NCBI RefSeq assembly: GCF_000332475.2
Contig: NZ_AOGX02000022.1
Span: 62,001 to 126,000, forward strand
DNA from: Leptospira yanagawae serovar Saopaulo str. Sao Paulo = ATCC 700523
GTDB lineage: Bacteria > Spirochaetota > Leptospiria > Leptospirales > Leptospiraceae
Direction of reading: 5' to 3'
DNA length: 64,000 nt
In this document: positions 1 through 9,501 of the stretch, piece after piece
Layout of the letters: each line of letters opens with the position of its first letter
How positions within the stretch are numbered: the first letter of the stretch is position 1
The notes under the pieces: generated by a model
Seen by the model: the letters and a program-made list of their open reading frames with translations, nothing else
Told to the model about the DNA's origin: nothing
Databases searched by the model: none
Position numbers and translations under genes: made by a program

Positions 1-690
1 TGATTCTAAGGGATTTTTTGGTTCTTCGATGGCCTTCGAATCACTCACAATCGACATCACTTTCTTTTTGATTTCTTTTTCTGTCCCAAAAAAGTCGATG
101 GTATTGTTGTAAGACTTAGACATCTTAGCTCCATCCACTCCAGGAACCGTTGCAGTGTTTTCGTCAATATCAGGTTCTGGGATGGTTAAAACGGAACCGA
201 ATTGTGTATTGAACCTTTCGGCAATATCACGTGCAAATTCTAAATGTTGTTTTTGGTCTCTTCCCACAGGGATTTTTTCTGCCGAAAACAGTAAGATGTC
301 ACTTGCCATCAGGATGGGATACGTAAAAAGTCCAGCTCCCGGAACAAACCCTTTTGCCACTTTGTCTTTAAAGGAATGGGCAAGTTGTAATTGTGAGACA
401 GTGATCGATTGAGATAAGTACCAGGTGAGTTCTGTGACTTGAGGCACATCACTTTGTACCCAAAACACAGTTTTGTTTGGATCAACACCAAGCGCCAGTA
501 AGTCGATTGCACATCCTAAAGTGTATTCCTTTAATTCTTCTTTGGAACGAAAAGTAGTGAGAGCATGAAGGTTTGCTATAAAAAGGAATAACTCTTCTTT
601 GGATTGGTAATCCAATATTTTTTTGATCGCTGAAAAATAATTTCCTAAATGTAATTTCCCAGAAGGTTGTAAACCAGTAAGGACTCTCAT
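1..690 (-). CDS. trpS: Tryptophanyl-tRNA synthetase, 3' part cut by window edge
   Basis: Class I aminoacyl-tRNA synthetase that charges tRNA-Trp with tryptophan in the cytosol. The translated N-terminus has the TrpS signature around [10 protein letters not shown] (the HIGH-like motif), and a KMSKS motif is encoded near 112-126. About 230 residues are present; the family is about 320-350 aa, so the C-terminus lies outside the window. Two adjacent ATG codons (693 and 690) follow the AGGAG box. The one at 690 has the better spacing (about 4 nt), while the one at 693 overlaps the stop of the upstream gene as ATGA. It is the last visible gene of the run etfB-etfA-lolA-(655-aa protein)-trpS. The family is certain; the exact start is not. 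Confidence 0.95.
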   Translation of the reverse strand, partial: MRVLTGLQPSGKLHLGNYFSAIKKILDYQSKEELFLFIANLHALTTFRSKEELKEYTLGCAIDLLALGVDPNKTVFWVQSDVPQVTELTWYLSQSITVSQLQLAHSFKDKVAKGFVPGAGLFTYPILMASDILLFSAEKIPVGRDQKQHLEFARDIAERFNTQFGSVLTIPEPDIDENTATVPGVDGAKMSKSYNNTIDFFGTEKEIKKKVMSIVSDSKAIEEPKNPLES

Positions 691-2657
691 CATTCTCCTT
701 TCGTATCAGAAAGATCAATAGGATCTGAAGTATTTTTATTTTCAACTGATTCGTCTTTTTTATCTTCTTCATTTCCCTCGCCATTAAAAGTAGAATAAGT
801 TAGTCTCTCATATTCTTTGTTTAATTTGATGAGCTCTTGTTCTATTTTTCTATGAGCAGTGAGTTTGGATGTTGTGGTTGGATCTTTAAAGATCACAGCA
901 TAATTATACAAATACTTTGTAAATTGCATAAACACATCTTCCACTTTCATGCCATTGATTCGCTCTTTTGCAACTACTGCCTTGTCATAATGAGGAATGA
1001 ATCGTTGTGCAATTTTTACTTCTTCAATGACTTTGTCTTTTGTAGAAGCGATTTTATCATTCGCCTTACCTTTAGATTCGGTGACTTTGGCCATCAAATG
1101 GTTTTCGATGATGATATTGAGTTTTCCAGCAAAACTTCCAAAAAATTCGGAAGCTTCTTGGAGAGCCTGCACGATGGGCCCAGCAATTTGGTCACTCGCA
1201 GCATTGCCAGTGCTATAATCCATTCCATATTGTTGGAAACTGTATTGGAAACTTGGGAATTTTTTGTTAAAATTATCAATGGTCCTAACGAGGGTATTGA
1301 GTTCGTCGATTTCATTGCGAAACAAACCCGGTTGGATGATGAGGAGTTCTTGGTTTTGGTTTTTATCACCTAACCGCACGTATCCTTCAATTAAATTCAC
1401 ATAAACTGTTTGTAAGTCACGGAGTAATAAATAAACAAGCCTGTGTGGTTGTGATTTATAACTATTTTTTACCGTTTGGCTTTTTGCCGATTCTGGCATG
1501 TGGTGTGCCATGTAGTCGTCAACCACTTGGTTTAAAAAATCAAAACTAATTTTACCTTTATCATCAATTGAAAAGTAACGTGATCTTAAGTTTTGCAGTT
1601 CTTCTTTTTTAAACGTTCTTGTATTGATGTCGTCAGAAATTTTTGCTACGGTGATTTCCACTTCCTTTTGGATTTCACGAGCTGCTTGGAACTTGTGTTC
1701 TTGGATGGGTGGAACACGTAAGTCTGTTACAATCTCAGGCCAAGTAAACATTTTCTTTTTGGCAACAATGTAAAACGCTGTAATTGCATCGGATAACTTT
1801 GGTTTGTTGTTTTCTAAACCTAGAGCATAGTTCACACCTTCCATGATTTTGTTTAGTTTTGGTGTGAGTTTATCATCCATTTTAACGATGTCTGGTAAAT
1901 TGGATAAAATAATATCTTTCGCATCATCTCTCTGCAAAAAACGTACGTAAAACATCTGCATCTTAAGTGATCGTTCTAAAAAGATGTCTGCTGAAATTTT
2001 ATCCAAGATAAGTGCATCGAGTGATGCAAATGCATTAAAGAATTTATTAAAATTATTGATGATATTGTAAACGAGTGGAGTCCAAATCCTCCAACCTTGT
2101 TGTTCTGAAACACGAAGGGCTTGGATGGTAGGTATGAGGACATCTTCTTTGAGCCCACGGAAAATCTTTTCTACATTATTAGAAATGGATGGATTACGAC
2201 CGAACAATCCTATGTCAATGGTTCCGGTTTCTTTCGCAAATTTTGCAATCGAACTATTGGCATTGTTCCCTCCACCAAATAAACCAGCAAGAAGACCACC
2301 ACCTTGTTTTTGTTCGTTGCCTTTTTTTCGTCCAGGATTTTGTTTTTGTTTGGCGCTGTCGATGGTAACGAGGTCACTCGAACGTTTGGGTTTTGGTTCG
2401 GGTGTAGAGGGCCTAGAGATCACTTCCCTTCGGGGTTGTTCCTTTTCTGGTAAACCTCGATCGCGGTTTTCTTCTTTTTTAGGTTTGTTTTTGTTTTCGT
2501 AGTCTTCGTCAACTTTACGAATGAGATCAATACGGATGAAGACATCATTCGATTTTAAGATCGCTTCATCGATGAGCTGTTGGTGTTCGGGTGTCCGGGT
2601 TTTACGGTACAAATCCGCAAACACGCGGTGGGCTTCTGTACGCGAGACTGGTGTCAC
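690..2657 (-). CDS. Conserved spirochaetal-type cytosolic protein, unknown function
   Basis: I do not recognise a characterised family. The protein is about 655 aa with no signal peptide or membrane segment. It has three visible parts: a short helical N-terminus (about 1-55), a charged Pro/Lys/Arg/Glu-rich linker (about 55-120) ending in a glycine-rich patch with [12 protein letters not shown], and a long, mostly helical body (about 140-630) followed by an acidic tail. Start choice: GTG at 2663 overlaps the lolA stop (GTGA) and the ribosome-binding site itself, whereas GTG at 2657 sits 5 nt after AAGGAG and is preferred. It overlaps or abuts lolA upstream and trpS downstream, so it is probably cotranscribed with both. 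A structural or scaffold role is only a guess. Confidence 0.8.
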   Translation of the reverse strand: MTPVSRTEAHRVFADLYRKTRTPEHQQLIDEAILKSNDVFIRIDLIRKVDEDYENKNKPKKEENRDRGLPEKEQPRREVISRPSTPEPKPKRSSDLVTIDSAKQKQNPGRKKGNEQKQGGGLLAGLFGGGNNANSSIAKFAKETGTIDIGLFGRNPSISNNVEKIFRGLKEDVLIPTIQALRVSEQQGWRIWTPLVYNIINNFNKFFNAFASLDALILDKISADIFLERSLKMQMFYVRFLQRDDAKDIILSNLPDIVKMDDKLTPKLNKIMEGVNYALGLENNKPKLSDAITAFYIVAKKKMFTWPEIVTDLRVPPIQEHKFQAAREIQKEVEITVAKISDDINTRTFKKEELQNLRSRYFSIDDKGKISFDFLNQVVDDYMAHHMPESAKSQTVKNSYKSQPHRLVYLLLRDLQTVYVNLIEGYVRLGDKNQNQELLIIQPGLFRNEIDELNTLVRTIDNFNKKFPSFQYSFQQYGMDYSTGNAASDQIAGPIVQALQEASEFFGSFAGKLNIIIENHLMAKVTESKGKANDKIASTKDKVIEEVKIAQRFIPHYDKAVVAKERINGMKVEDVFMQFTKYLYNYAVIFKDPTTTSKLTAHRKIEQELIKLNKEYERLTYSTFNGEGNEEDKKDESVENKNTSDPIDLSDTKGE

Positions 2658-2659
2658 AA

Positions 2660-3241
2660 TCACTCCTTTTGGTTGAGAGGGTTCTCAACAATCTGTGAGC
2701 TTGTGGGTGGTTGGAAGTTAAAAAGTCCTGTTCCGAGACCAATATTGGTCGCTATGCCAGAAAAAGCAATTTCAGTGATTTCATCGTCGGAACGTTTCAT
2801 TTTGAGTACACGAGGGAGGTCGTTATCTGAGACGACCAAAATGATTTCATTATAACGTTTGGTAGTCGATGTGAGGCGAAATGTTCTGCCACTCACCGTT
2901 ACATTTTCATACCCGGAAAGGAGTCCACCAAGTCCCCCTGAAACACCTTTTAGGTCTTGTTTCCCTGCAATGGAGGAATCGGGATTGTAAAACCATAAAA
3001 TACGGCCATTGGAAGAAATGATCCTTCCGTCGCTGAACCGAACATGGAGTTGGTTTGGGCTTTTGTAAGAAACGACACCGGTTAGGCCACCATTTAAGGT
3101 CACAGAAGCGCGAAAACTTTCAAGGGAGTTCATTCTGCCGATGACGGCGTTAAGACGGTCTCGTCCATCCTCTGCCCAAAGGGAAACCATTGGGGCAGAG
3201 AAAAGGAGAACAATCTGGATTTTGAGAAGGAAATTTCTCAA
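2660..3241 (-). CDS. lolA: LolA-like outer-membrane lipoprotein carrier protein
   Basis: Predicted periplasmic chaperone that would ferry lipoproteins from the inner-membrane Lol ABC transporter to the outer membrane. It has a signal peptide (about 1-23, cleavage after SLWA), then the LolA pattern: an N-terminal helix with LNAVIGRMNSLESFRASVT, beta strands with a pleckstrin-like GVVSYKSPNQLHVRF, an SNGRILWFYNPD strand and a C-terminal PRVLKMKR strand. Its 193 aa fit the family (about 180-220). The only usable start in frame that keeps the signal peptide is TTG at 3241. No clear Shine-Dalgarno precedes it, and a perfect hairpin lies 15 nt upstream. The fold assignment is good; actual Lol function is inferred. 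Confidence 0.8.
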   Translation of the reverse strand: MRNFLLKIQIVLLFSAPMVSLWAEDGRDRLNAVIGRMNSLESFRASVTLNGGLTGVVSYKSPNQLHVRFSDGRIISSNGRILWFYNPDSSIAGKQDLKGVSGGLGGLLSGYENVTVSGRTFRLTSTTKRYNEIILVVSDNDLPRVLKMKRSDDEITEIAFSGIATNIGLGTGLFNFQPPTSSQIVENPLNQKE

Positions 3242-3255
3242 AGTAAGATGGTTCG

Positions 3256-3277
3256 TATTGGGAATTAACCCAATACT
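3256..3277. promoter_or_regulatory. Perfect 8-bp inverted repeat at the etfA stop / lolA start
   Basis: GTATTGGG and CCCAATAC flank a 6-nt loop. The hairpin includes the etfA stop codon and ends 15 nt before the TTG start of lolA. There is no T-run on the minus strand, so it is not a standard intrinsic terminator. It could stabilise the etf message 3' end or hinder lolA translation. Confidence 0.5.
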
Positions 3278-4224
3278 TTTTTGAATTCAGAAGTGAGTGC
3301 AGGCACTACTTCAAACAAATCAGCGACAACACCATAGGTTGCTACTTTAAAGATCGGAGCATCTCCATCTTTGTTGATCGCAACGATGTATTTGGAAGAT
3401 CCCATACCCGCTAAGTGTTGGATGGCTCCGGAAATTCCGCAAGCGATGTAACAGTTAGGGGAGACAGTTTTACCTGTTTGGCCCACTTGGTGGGAGTGAG
3501 AAATCCATCCCGCATCTACTGTTGCACGAGAAGCACCGAGTGCTGCACCGAGAGTGTCTGCTAAGTCTTGGATGATAGGCCAGTTTTCTGGTCCTTTGAT
3601 CCCACGACCACCAGATACGATGATGGAAGCATCCGCTAACTGCACTTTGTTTCCACCGGAAAGGTCTTTGGAAAGTGATTTTGTTCTCACTTCACCAGCA
3701 GAAGCTCCCGATTTTTCAACAGCACCAGCTCCGTCTTTTGGAGTTACTTCTTGTGAGTTTGCACGCACAGTGAACATTTGGATGTCAGAAGAAACTTTAA
3801 AGTTTGCGTAAGCTTTACCAGAGTAAATTGGTTTTTTTGCTACTACTTTTCCACCGTCTACAGAAAGAGCCACTGCATCCGCAACGATTCCCGCATTTGC
3901 TTTGATCGCCACTCTTGCAGAGTATTCTTTTCCTTGCGCGGAGTGTGGCATAAGGACCACTGCAGGTTTTTTCTCTTGGATTACGGCAAAAATTCCGTTT
4001 GCATAACCTTCTGGTGAAAATTCACCGAGGTTTGCACCAATCACTGCATCAGCACCAACTGCTTTCAAATCACCAGCAAACGCGTCAACGTTGTCAGTGA
4101 TGATGAGAGTATGAACTTTACCACCGATTGCATCCGCAATTTTACGAGCTGCAGAAGTGAGTTCTTTTGAGATTTTTTTAAGTTCGCCGTTTTTTAATTC
4201 ACCAACTACTAAAACATCAGCCAT
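3265..4224 (-). CDS. etfA: Electron transfer flavoprotein alpha subunit
   Basis: FAD-carrying subunit of the EtfAB heterodimer, which accepts electrons from acyl-CoA dehydrogenases and passes them to the quinone pool through ETF:quinone oxidoreductase. Its 319 aa match the family. The C-terminal FAD domain shows the alpha-subunit signature: SRATVDAGW (232-240), QVGQTGK (246-252) and GISGAIQH (263-270). The N-terminal domain (1-185) is the expected adenine-nucleotide-like fold. It lies 10 nt downstream of etfB in the same operon. The acyl-CoA dehydrogenase at 9.5 kb in this window is a plausible electron donor. Confidence 0.97.
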   Translation of the reverse strand: MADVLVVGELKNGELKKISKELTSAARKIADAIGGKVHTLIITDNVDAFAGDLKAVGADAVIGANLGEFSPEGYANGIFAVIQEKKPAVVLMPHSAQGKEYSARVAIKANAGIVADAVALSVDGGKVVAKKPIYSGKAYANFKVSSDIQMFTVRANSQEVTPKDGAGAVEKSGASAGEVRTKSLSKDLSGGNKVQLADASIIVSGGRGIKGPENWPIIQDLADTLGAALGASRATVDAGWISHSHQVGQTGKTVSPNCYIACGISGAIQHLAGMGSSKYIVAINKDGDAPIFKVATYGVVADLFEVVPALTSEFKKVLG

Positions 4225-4234
4225 GTTCGTCTCC

Positions 4235-4996
4235 TTAGATGACCTTCGCTTCTTCGCGAAGAGCTTTTACAAGTTGAGATGCAAAACCTTGTGCATCTGC
4301 TGCTTCCAGTTTTCGACCAGCGATACGTGGAGGAGGTGGTTCGAGAGATACTACTTCGAGTTTGGAACCAGTAGCACCGAGTTCTTCTGGTTTTTTCACA
4401 TCGACTGGTTTTTTCTTCGCAGACATGATTCCTTTTAAACTTGGGTATCTTGGTTCGTTCAAACCTTTTTGTGCAGTCACTGCAAGAGGAGCAGAAGTTT
4501 CAACAACTTCAGTTCCACCTTCGATTTCGCGAGTGGCAGTTACTTTTTTACCGTCAAACTCAAGTTTGAGGGCCATAGCTACGTGAGGGACATTCAATCT
4601 CTCTGCAATTTGAACCACAACTTGTGAGCTGTCAGTATCGATTGATTGACGACCACCAATGATTACATCTGCATTTTCTGCTTTGATGAAATTAGCAAGG
4701 AGTTCGGAAGTGTATGTAGAATCAAACGTTACATAGTCATCCACTTTTACATGAACGGCTCTGTCGACTCCCATAGCGTAGGCAGTGCGAAGTGCTTCTA
4801 CGACACGGTCCGGACCGAGGGAGACAGCGATGACTTCTCCACCGCTTTTTTCACGAATTCTAATTCCCTCTTCGATAGCGAATTCATCATAAGGAGAGAT
4901 GATCCATTTTACGCCAGCTTCGTTGATCGATTTGTCACCGACCTTGATATTGGTTTCCGTATCCGGAACCTGCTTTACTAGAACAACAATTTTCAT
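4235..4996 (-). CDS. etfB: Electron transfer flavoprotein beta subunit
   Basis: AMP-binding partner of EtfA. The 253-aa protein starts MKIVVLVKQVPDTE, the standard EtfB N-terminus. It carries the DEFAIEEGIRI and GRQSIDTDSSQV segments and the family's C-terminal RYPSLKGIMSAKKKP, which contains the recognition-loop region that contacts dehydrogenases. The ATG at 4996 directly follows AAGGA. It heads the run etfB-etfA-lolA-655-aa protein-trpS. A promoter should lie in 4997-5064, but I see no convincing -35/-10 pair. Confidence 0.97.
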   Translation of the reverse strand: MKIVVLVKQVPDTETNIKVGDKSINEAGVKWIISPYDEFAIEEGIRIREKSGGEVIAVSLGPDRVVEALRTAYAMGVDRAVHVKVDDYVTFDSTYTSELLANFIKAENADVIIGGRQSIDTDSSQVVVQIAERLNVPHVAMALKLEFDGKKVTATREIEGGTEVVETSAPLAVTAQKGLNEPRYPSLKGIMSAKKKPVDVKKPEELGATGSKLEVVSLEPPPPRIAGRKLEAADAQGFASQLVKALREEAKVI

Positions 4997-5064
4997 TCCT
5001 TAACCCCGTTTTCGTGGATTACCTTAAGACCAGAAAACGAGAGGGAAGTCATAAGGGAAGTAAT

Positions 5065-5364
5065 TTATTCTCGAAAGAAGCTGTATTTGGACCAATTATA
5101 AGCCCAAATGATGCCAACGATGACCACAAGGACGTTTGCATCGGACCTGAGGTAAAACTGAAACCCGACAGTGAGAGGGAGGAGTAAAAACAAGAGAAAC
5201 GCGATGAGGAGGACTTGGTGGGGTGTTTTTTTCCAATCTTTACTGGCATTTTGAACTTCTAGGAGGAGATTCCCTTTTGGTCCCTCCGCAAGCGAACGAA
5301 ACCGGAACCAGTAGAGCGAGCTAAAGAGTAGAAATAGGAAAAGATGCAAGAAAAGAAAGAACAT
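5065..5364 (-). CDS. Small membrane protein of unknown function
   Basis: A 99-aa protein with a strongly hydrophobic N-terminal segment (about 1-17), a charged middle and two more hydrophobic stretches (about 52-68 and 78-91), so it is probably a two- or three-pass inner-membrane protein. It lies 17 nt downstream of the UbiA-like gene on the same strand, which suggests cotranscription. No recognised domain. The real-gene call rests on the membrane pattern and the snug position between neighbours. Confidence 0.6.
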   Translation of the reverse strand: MFFLFLHLFLFLLFSSLYWFRFRSLAEGPKGNLLLEVQNASKDWKKTPHQVLLIAFLLFLLLPLTVGFQFYLRSDANVLVVIVGIIWAYNWSKYSFFRE

Positions 5365-5381
5365 AAACCCAAGCTTATTTT

Positions 5382-6218
5382 TTAGGGGAGTCCAGAGAAG
5401 AAAAAAATGATCTGAGGTAAAAACATCGGAAGGTAGGAAAGCTCGGCCAAGGATTTAAGGGTGGTGGTTTTGTATGGAAGGAAGGTCGTAACGAAAAGCC
5501 AAACATAAGAAGTACCCAGTGCCAATCCAAAGGGATATGAGATTGTCTTCGAGAATGCAGTGAAGCATAGGAAAAAAAATCCCAAGATGAGGCAAATCCG
5601 TAACAAAATGTTCATTCCGTTGTATGAGAGAAATCGGCTAAAAACCATTGTGTTTTGCCTTCGATCCAGGTCTCGGTCTAAGTTGTAAGTGAACAAAACA
5701 TTGGCAAATACATGAAGGAAAAAGAGGAAGGTGATTTCTCTGTGGTTGTTTTCAAAGGGAAAGGGGAGGAGAATCCCCCAAGTATAAAAAAAGGAAACCA
5801 AGAGTTCCTTTGGGACCGGCGAAATTCCTTTCACAACCAAAAGGAGGATGGCTCCAAACGAAAGGAAAAACATTAGGTTTTCGAATACAAAATCCCTTAC
5901 CCAGAAGATTCCAAGTGAACTCGAAACAAAAAATGAGATTCCAATCAACCACTCGATCTTTGTTTGGTGGCGCAGGAAAAACTTGGACCTTTCTCTGATT
6001 GGATCCATTTCTTTTTTGGCATCCCAAAGGTGGTCCAAAAGATACAACACCCATACCGAAACTAAATAATAAAGAAGCAGTGGAATCCGAAATGGGATTT
6101 GGTAGAGGGTAGAAAAAAAACAAAAGTTGGCAAAAACAGAACTGACCACATCCAATGATGCATATGAAATCAAAAGGAGAGAATGGGACGTTCCACTTGT
6201 TTGCCTTGATTGGAACAT
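5382..6218 (-). CDS. UbiA-superfamily-like integral membrane protein
   Basis: A 278-aa polytopic membrane protein with about seven or eight hydrophobic segments. Two acidic clusters fall where UbiA prenyltransferases carry their Mg-diphosphate motifs: LLDHLWDAKKEMDP (about 60-73) and YNLDRDLDRRQ (about 178-188). Both differ from the canonical NDxxDxxxD and DxxxD, so this is a divergent member, and the substrate cannot be told from sequence. It starts 78 nt from the start of the divergent cyclase gene (shared promoter region) and is followed closely by a small membrane protein. It could instead be another membrane enzyme; confidence in UbiA kinship is moderate. Confidence 0.6.
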   Translation of the reverse strand: MFQSRQTSGTSHSLLLISYASLDVVSSVFANFCFFSTLYQIPFRIPLLLYYLVSVWVLYLLDHLWDAKKEMDPIRERSKFFLRHQTKIEWLIGISFFVSSSLGIFWVRDFVFENLMFFLSFGAILLLVVKGISPVPKELLVSFFYTWGILLPFPFENNHREITFLFFLHVFANVLFTYNLDRDLDRRQNTMVFSRFLSYNGMNILLRICLILGFFFLCFTAFSKTISYPFGLALGTSYVWLFVTTFLPYKTTTLKSLAELSYLPMFLPQIIFFFSGLP

Positions 6219-6296
6219 AGTTCATTTATCCTGTTTCGGAATCCTTTGGCAAAAAGAAAATTCCCTTGCCACAAAAACTTTTACAGTCTGAATTGT

Positions 6297-7655
6297 ATGC
6301 CAATGTTCCGCTCCATTCGTAATGCCGTCCAATCTGTCTATTGTATCCGTGACCAATTTCCCAAATACATGTCGGAACTCCTTTTCGAAGAAGAGGCGAT
6401 GGGCGCATTATTTGCAGTTCGGTTTCGCTATGTAATCGGATTTGCTCTGATTGCGAGTGCGATTGCGAATGTGAGTCATATTGAAACGATATGGGGTCAT
6501 TTAGTCAACTTCATTGCAATTGCAGTATATTTTACCAATACATTTATACATTTGCATATTCTGAAAAAGAAACAAAGTAAATGGAAAACAAAATATGACT
6601 ACATAAGTCTCCTTGTGGACAATGTATTGATTACCATGACTATTCTCAATTGGTATTGGATCAAGGGAGATGGAAATCCCAATTTTTTAGTGAAAACTCC
6701 ACTCATGATCTTTTATTTATTACCTTTGTCTTTGTGTCTCTTTCAATACCGATTTTCACTCGTTGTGTTTTCTTTTGTTTGTTTTTTGATTAGTTATTAT
6801 GGATTTATCGCCGCAGCATTACATGATCCTGATGCCATTGTCAGTTTGGATTGGCATAGTTATGTATTAGGTGATGAAATCATCCTTTTAGATGCCCTTG
6901 TTTCCAAACCTGTCATTTATTTGATCCTTGTGTTTGCGATCTCATATGCCATCTTCCGTTCCTTAAGGATGTTACTTAAATTTGCGGCCTCCGAGACACA
7001 GAAAACCACTCTATCTCGTTATTTTTCTCCTGATTTGGTGTCTGAAATTGTTTCGGACCCAGAGGTGTTAGGTAAAGGCAAACGACAAAAAGTGACAGTG
7101 CTCTTTAGTGATATCCGTGGTTTCACTCAGTTTTCAGAACTTCTTGATCCTGAAGAATTATCAATTTTTTTAACAGAGTTTCGAAGGCGTATGGTTCGTG
7201 TGATTTTCCAAAACAAAGGTAGTTTGGATAAATTCATTGGGGATGCTGTCATGGTGACATTTGGAACACCGCTGCCTTCAGAAATTTTAGGAGAAGATTC
7301 GCGAAATGCAGTGGTTGCCGCCAAGTCGATGTTAGAGGAACTTAAATCTTGGAATGAGGAACGAAAAACTTTAGGACAGGTGGAAATCAAAATTGGAATC
7401 GGTATCCATTCTGGTGAAGTGTTTTGCGGTAGCATTGGTTCTGAAGAAAGAATGGAATACACAGTGATTGGTGATACAGTGAACACTGCTTCACGAATTG
7501 AATCAGCTTGTAAAACCATAGGTTCTCCACTTTTAATTTCCGAGACTGTGTGGAATGAGATAGGAAAACCAAACGAGTGGGTAAAAAACGAAGGGATTTT
7601 GTTACCAGGAAGGGAACAAAAAATCAATTTGTATTCGGTTAAGAACCACCCATAA
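6297..7655 (+). CDS. Membrane-anchored class III adenylate cyclase
   Basis: Makes cAMP from ATP. From ATG 6297 the protein is 452 aa: an N-terminal membrane region of about six hydrophobic segments (about 40-225), a short linker containing the RYFSPDLVSEI motif often seen before cyclase domains, then a class III catalytic domain (about 260-450). All key residues are present: metal-binding Asp in FSDIRGF (D272) and IGDAVM (D316), adenine-selecting Lys (K312) and Thr (T389 in EYTVIGDTVN), and transition-state Asn396 and Arg400. Adenylate rather than guanylate specificity follows from Lys/Thr. The start is uncertain: ATG at 6303 or 6369 are alternatives and no strong ribosome-binding site is visible. 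Two cNMP-binding proteins encoded at 18.9-20.7 kb are possible readers of the signal. Confidence 0.9.
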   Translation: MPMFRSIRNAVQSVYCIRDQFPKYMSELLFEEEAMGALFAVRFRYVIGFALIASAIANVSHIETIWGHLVNFIAIAVYFTNTFIHLHILKKKQSKWKTKYDYISLLVDNVLITMTILNWYWIKGDGNPNFLVKTPLMIFYLLPLSLCLFQYRFSLVVFSFVCFLISYYGFIAAALHDPDAIVSLDWHSYVLGDEIILLDALVSKPVIYLILVFAISYAIFRSLRMLLKFAASETQKTTLSRYFSPDLVSEIVSDPEVLGKGKRQKVTVLFSDIRGFTQFSELLDPEELSIFLTEFRRRMVRVIFQNKGSLDKFIGDAVMVTFGTPLPSEILGEDSRNAVVAAKSMLEELKSWNEERKTLGQVEIKIGIGIHSGEVFCGSIGSEERMEYTVIGDTVNTASRIESACKTIGSPLLISETVWNEIGKPNEWVKNEGILLPGREQKINLYSVKNHP

Positions 7656-9209
7656 TTAAGAATTGAGATTTAATTTATACACGGCTTCGTGTAAGGCGGG
7701 GTTTAACTCTGGATCAATCGTATAAATCACACGAGTGGTTCCTGCTTGTAAGGCTAAATCCATAATTGCTTTTCTTCGATCAATTTTGATACTCTTCAAA
7801 TCGAAATCTGCAATTTTGAATTTGATCCCTTTTTGGAACACAGGATTGATGCTACAGATCCTTTGGAGTTTGGGTCTTGTTTGGTAACGACCCACATCAA
7901 GGACAAGGCAAATATCAAAATGGGCACGTCTCTCCGAGTCTACTGAAGCCGTGATCACAAAATCCCCAAAGTTGATGATGTTTTCATTATTTGTAAGGGA
8001 ACTTCCAACATAATCGAGGAGGTGGCGGATATTTTTATTACTATAGGAGAAAAATGAATCGTTTAAAATCATTTTAAGAGCGGTTGATGATTTAAACGCA
8101 GGCCTCCAAGGTTGGTTTGACGTGAGGGATGCGTATTCACTTGCCAAAGACAAAATTGCAATATCTTCTTCGAAACTGGATGAAGTAACATTGTTTTCTT
8201 GTAAGTGCAATTGTAACTCGATGTCTTGTGTGATCCTTTCTTTTCCCACTTCACGATTGTATTTATCTCGAACTGACATGAGTTTGGTGAAGAGAGACCT
8301 TGGGTCTGGGAAATTATTATTCACCCCATTGCCACGATAAGGTCTGTGATGATTTAAGATGAGAGTTCTAACATGAGATTCCACTTCTGGCGCAGGGAGT
8401 GTCATTAAGTAACTGATGATCGGATGTTGTTGTACAACGGCGTATTCTTCTTTAGTGAGTTTCGGAGTTTGTTTGACTTCAAGTCTTGAGTAACCAACAT
8501 CCATCAAATAACTTGCCATCATAAGACTTAGATGGTCTTTTTTGTTGGATTCTTCTTTACCTTCGTTAACGATCTTTCGTGTTCGCACTTTCATTCCCAT
8601 TGCTACTACAGTTCGTTTTGTCATAAGTTCTGATTCTACAGAAACTCCAGCAACACTTAAGATTTCTAAGATATTAAAGATCCCAAGTTCAAAATCTGGG
8701 TTACTAGTAAAATCGGTTAGCAGTTCATTTACGGAGTTTTGTACAAAAACTGCCTGGTCAGAGGAAAAGGAAGTTTTTCGTAAATCTTCGATAAGCGCCT
8801 GAGATTGTTTGGCGAAACGAGCTGTTTTTTCTACATCAAATAATTTTGTAGTTCGTCCAGGTTCTAAGTACTGTTTTTCATTTCCGTTGGGTTTATTTTT
8901 TTTCAGTTCTGAGATGAGAAAGTAAACCCCTTGCATTTCAAATTTAAGGAGTTTACCGAAGTCTGCTTCGGTGGGATTTCTTTTTTTATGAATTAAAATT
9001 TGGCCGTCTTTATTGTACAAATCAAGAGGAATGTTTTGGTTTTTCCGAAAACTATTTAATGATTCTTCGGTTAACTCAAATTTGGCGAGCTTTTCTCTGG
9101 GTACTATATTTGTATCGTTTATGCTCATGATTCTACACTCATTCGACTGGAAAAAACTTTCTGAATGTTTAAGCGATATTGGTGTTTCTTCTTTAAATTG
9201 TAAATTCAT
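7656..9209 (-). CDS. Degenerate HD-GYP-like protein
   Basis: The 517-aa protein keeps the outline of an HD-GYP c-di-GMP phosphodiesterase domain (about 245-400) but has lost key residues. The HDxGK motif reads MDVGYS, the second motif keeps His in QQHP, and the HHExxDGxGYP motif reads NHHRPYRGNGV. The following SLTSNQPWRPAFKSSTAL matches the DALTSxRPYR-like segment. An N-terminal domain (about 30-160) and a C-terminal PilZ-like or unknown beta-rich region (about 400-517) flank it. Metal-dependent hydrolysis is unlikely; a regulatory or ligand-binding role is inferred. ATG 9128 is an alternative start, and neither start has a well-spaced ribosome-binding site. It converges on the cyclase gene with no gap. 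Confidence 0.7.
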   Translation of the reverse strand: MNLQFKEETPISLKHSESFFQSNECRIMSINDTNIVPREKLAKFELTEESLNSFRKNQNIPLDLYNKDGQILIHKKRNPTEADFGKLLKFEMQGVYFLISELKKNKPNGNEKQYLEPGRTTKLFDVEKTARFAKQSQALIEDLRKTSFSSDQAVFVQNSVNELLTDFTSNPDFELGIFNILEILSVAGVSVESELMTKRTVVAMGMKVRTRKIVNEGKEESNKKDHLSLMMASYLMDVGYSRLEVKQTPKLTKEEYAVVQQHPIISYLMTLPAPEVESHVRTLILNHHRPYRGNGVNNNFPDPRSLFTKLMSVRDKYNREVGKERITQDIELQLHLQENNVTSSSFEEDIAILSLASEYASLTSNQPWRPAFKSSTALKMILNDSFFSYSNKNIRHLLDYVGSSLTNNENIINFGDFVITASVDSERRAHFDICLVLDVGRYQTRPKLQRICSINPVFQKGIKFKIADFDLKSIKIDRRKAIMDLALQAGTTRVIYTIDPELNPALHEAVYKLNLNS

Positions 9210-9344
9210 TCCTAAATTTTTAATTTCATTTTTATGTTTTAGGGAATTGCCGTAGGTAGTAATCCTAAACTATAGTAGTAGATGTTTCCTTTCGTGAATG
9301 AAATGTAATATGTTTTGAAAAGATGTGTCAGGATCTAAATATCT

Positions 9345-9360
9345 ACTAATATACGTTAGT
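9345..9360. promoter_or_regulatory. Imperfect palindrome in the 292-bp gap before acyl-CoA dehydrogenase
   Basis: ACTAA-TATACG-TTAGT, perfect in its outer five base pairs, sits midway between the divergent HD-GYP-like and acyl-CoA dehydrogenase genes. It has the size of a TetR/FadR-type operator, but no regulator is adjacent. The rest of 9210-9501 is AT-rich with no ORF or RNA that I recognise. Confidence 0.3.
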
Positions 9361-9501
9361 TTATCTCCTAAAAAAAATGAGAGAGTGTCCATTGGATCAG
9401 AATGGTAGCGTTCGTTTTTGAAACAAAATGATGCCAACGAGTGCATTTCTCTCTGATTTTTTCGTTTACAGTTTCAGGAAAAGTACGAGAAAATCTTCCT
9501 C

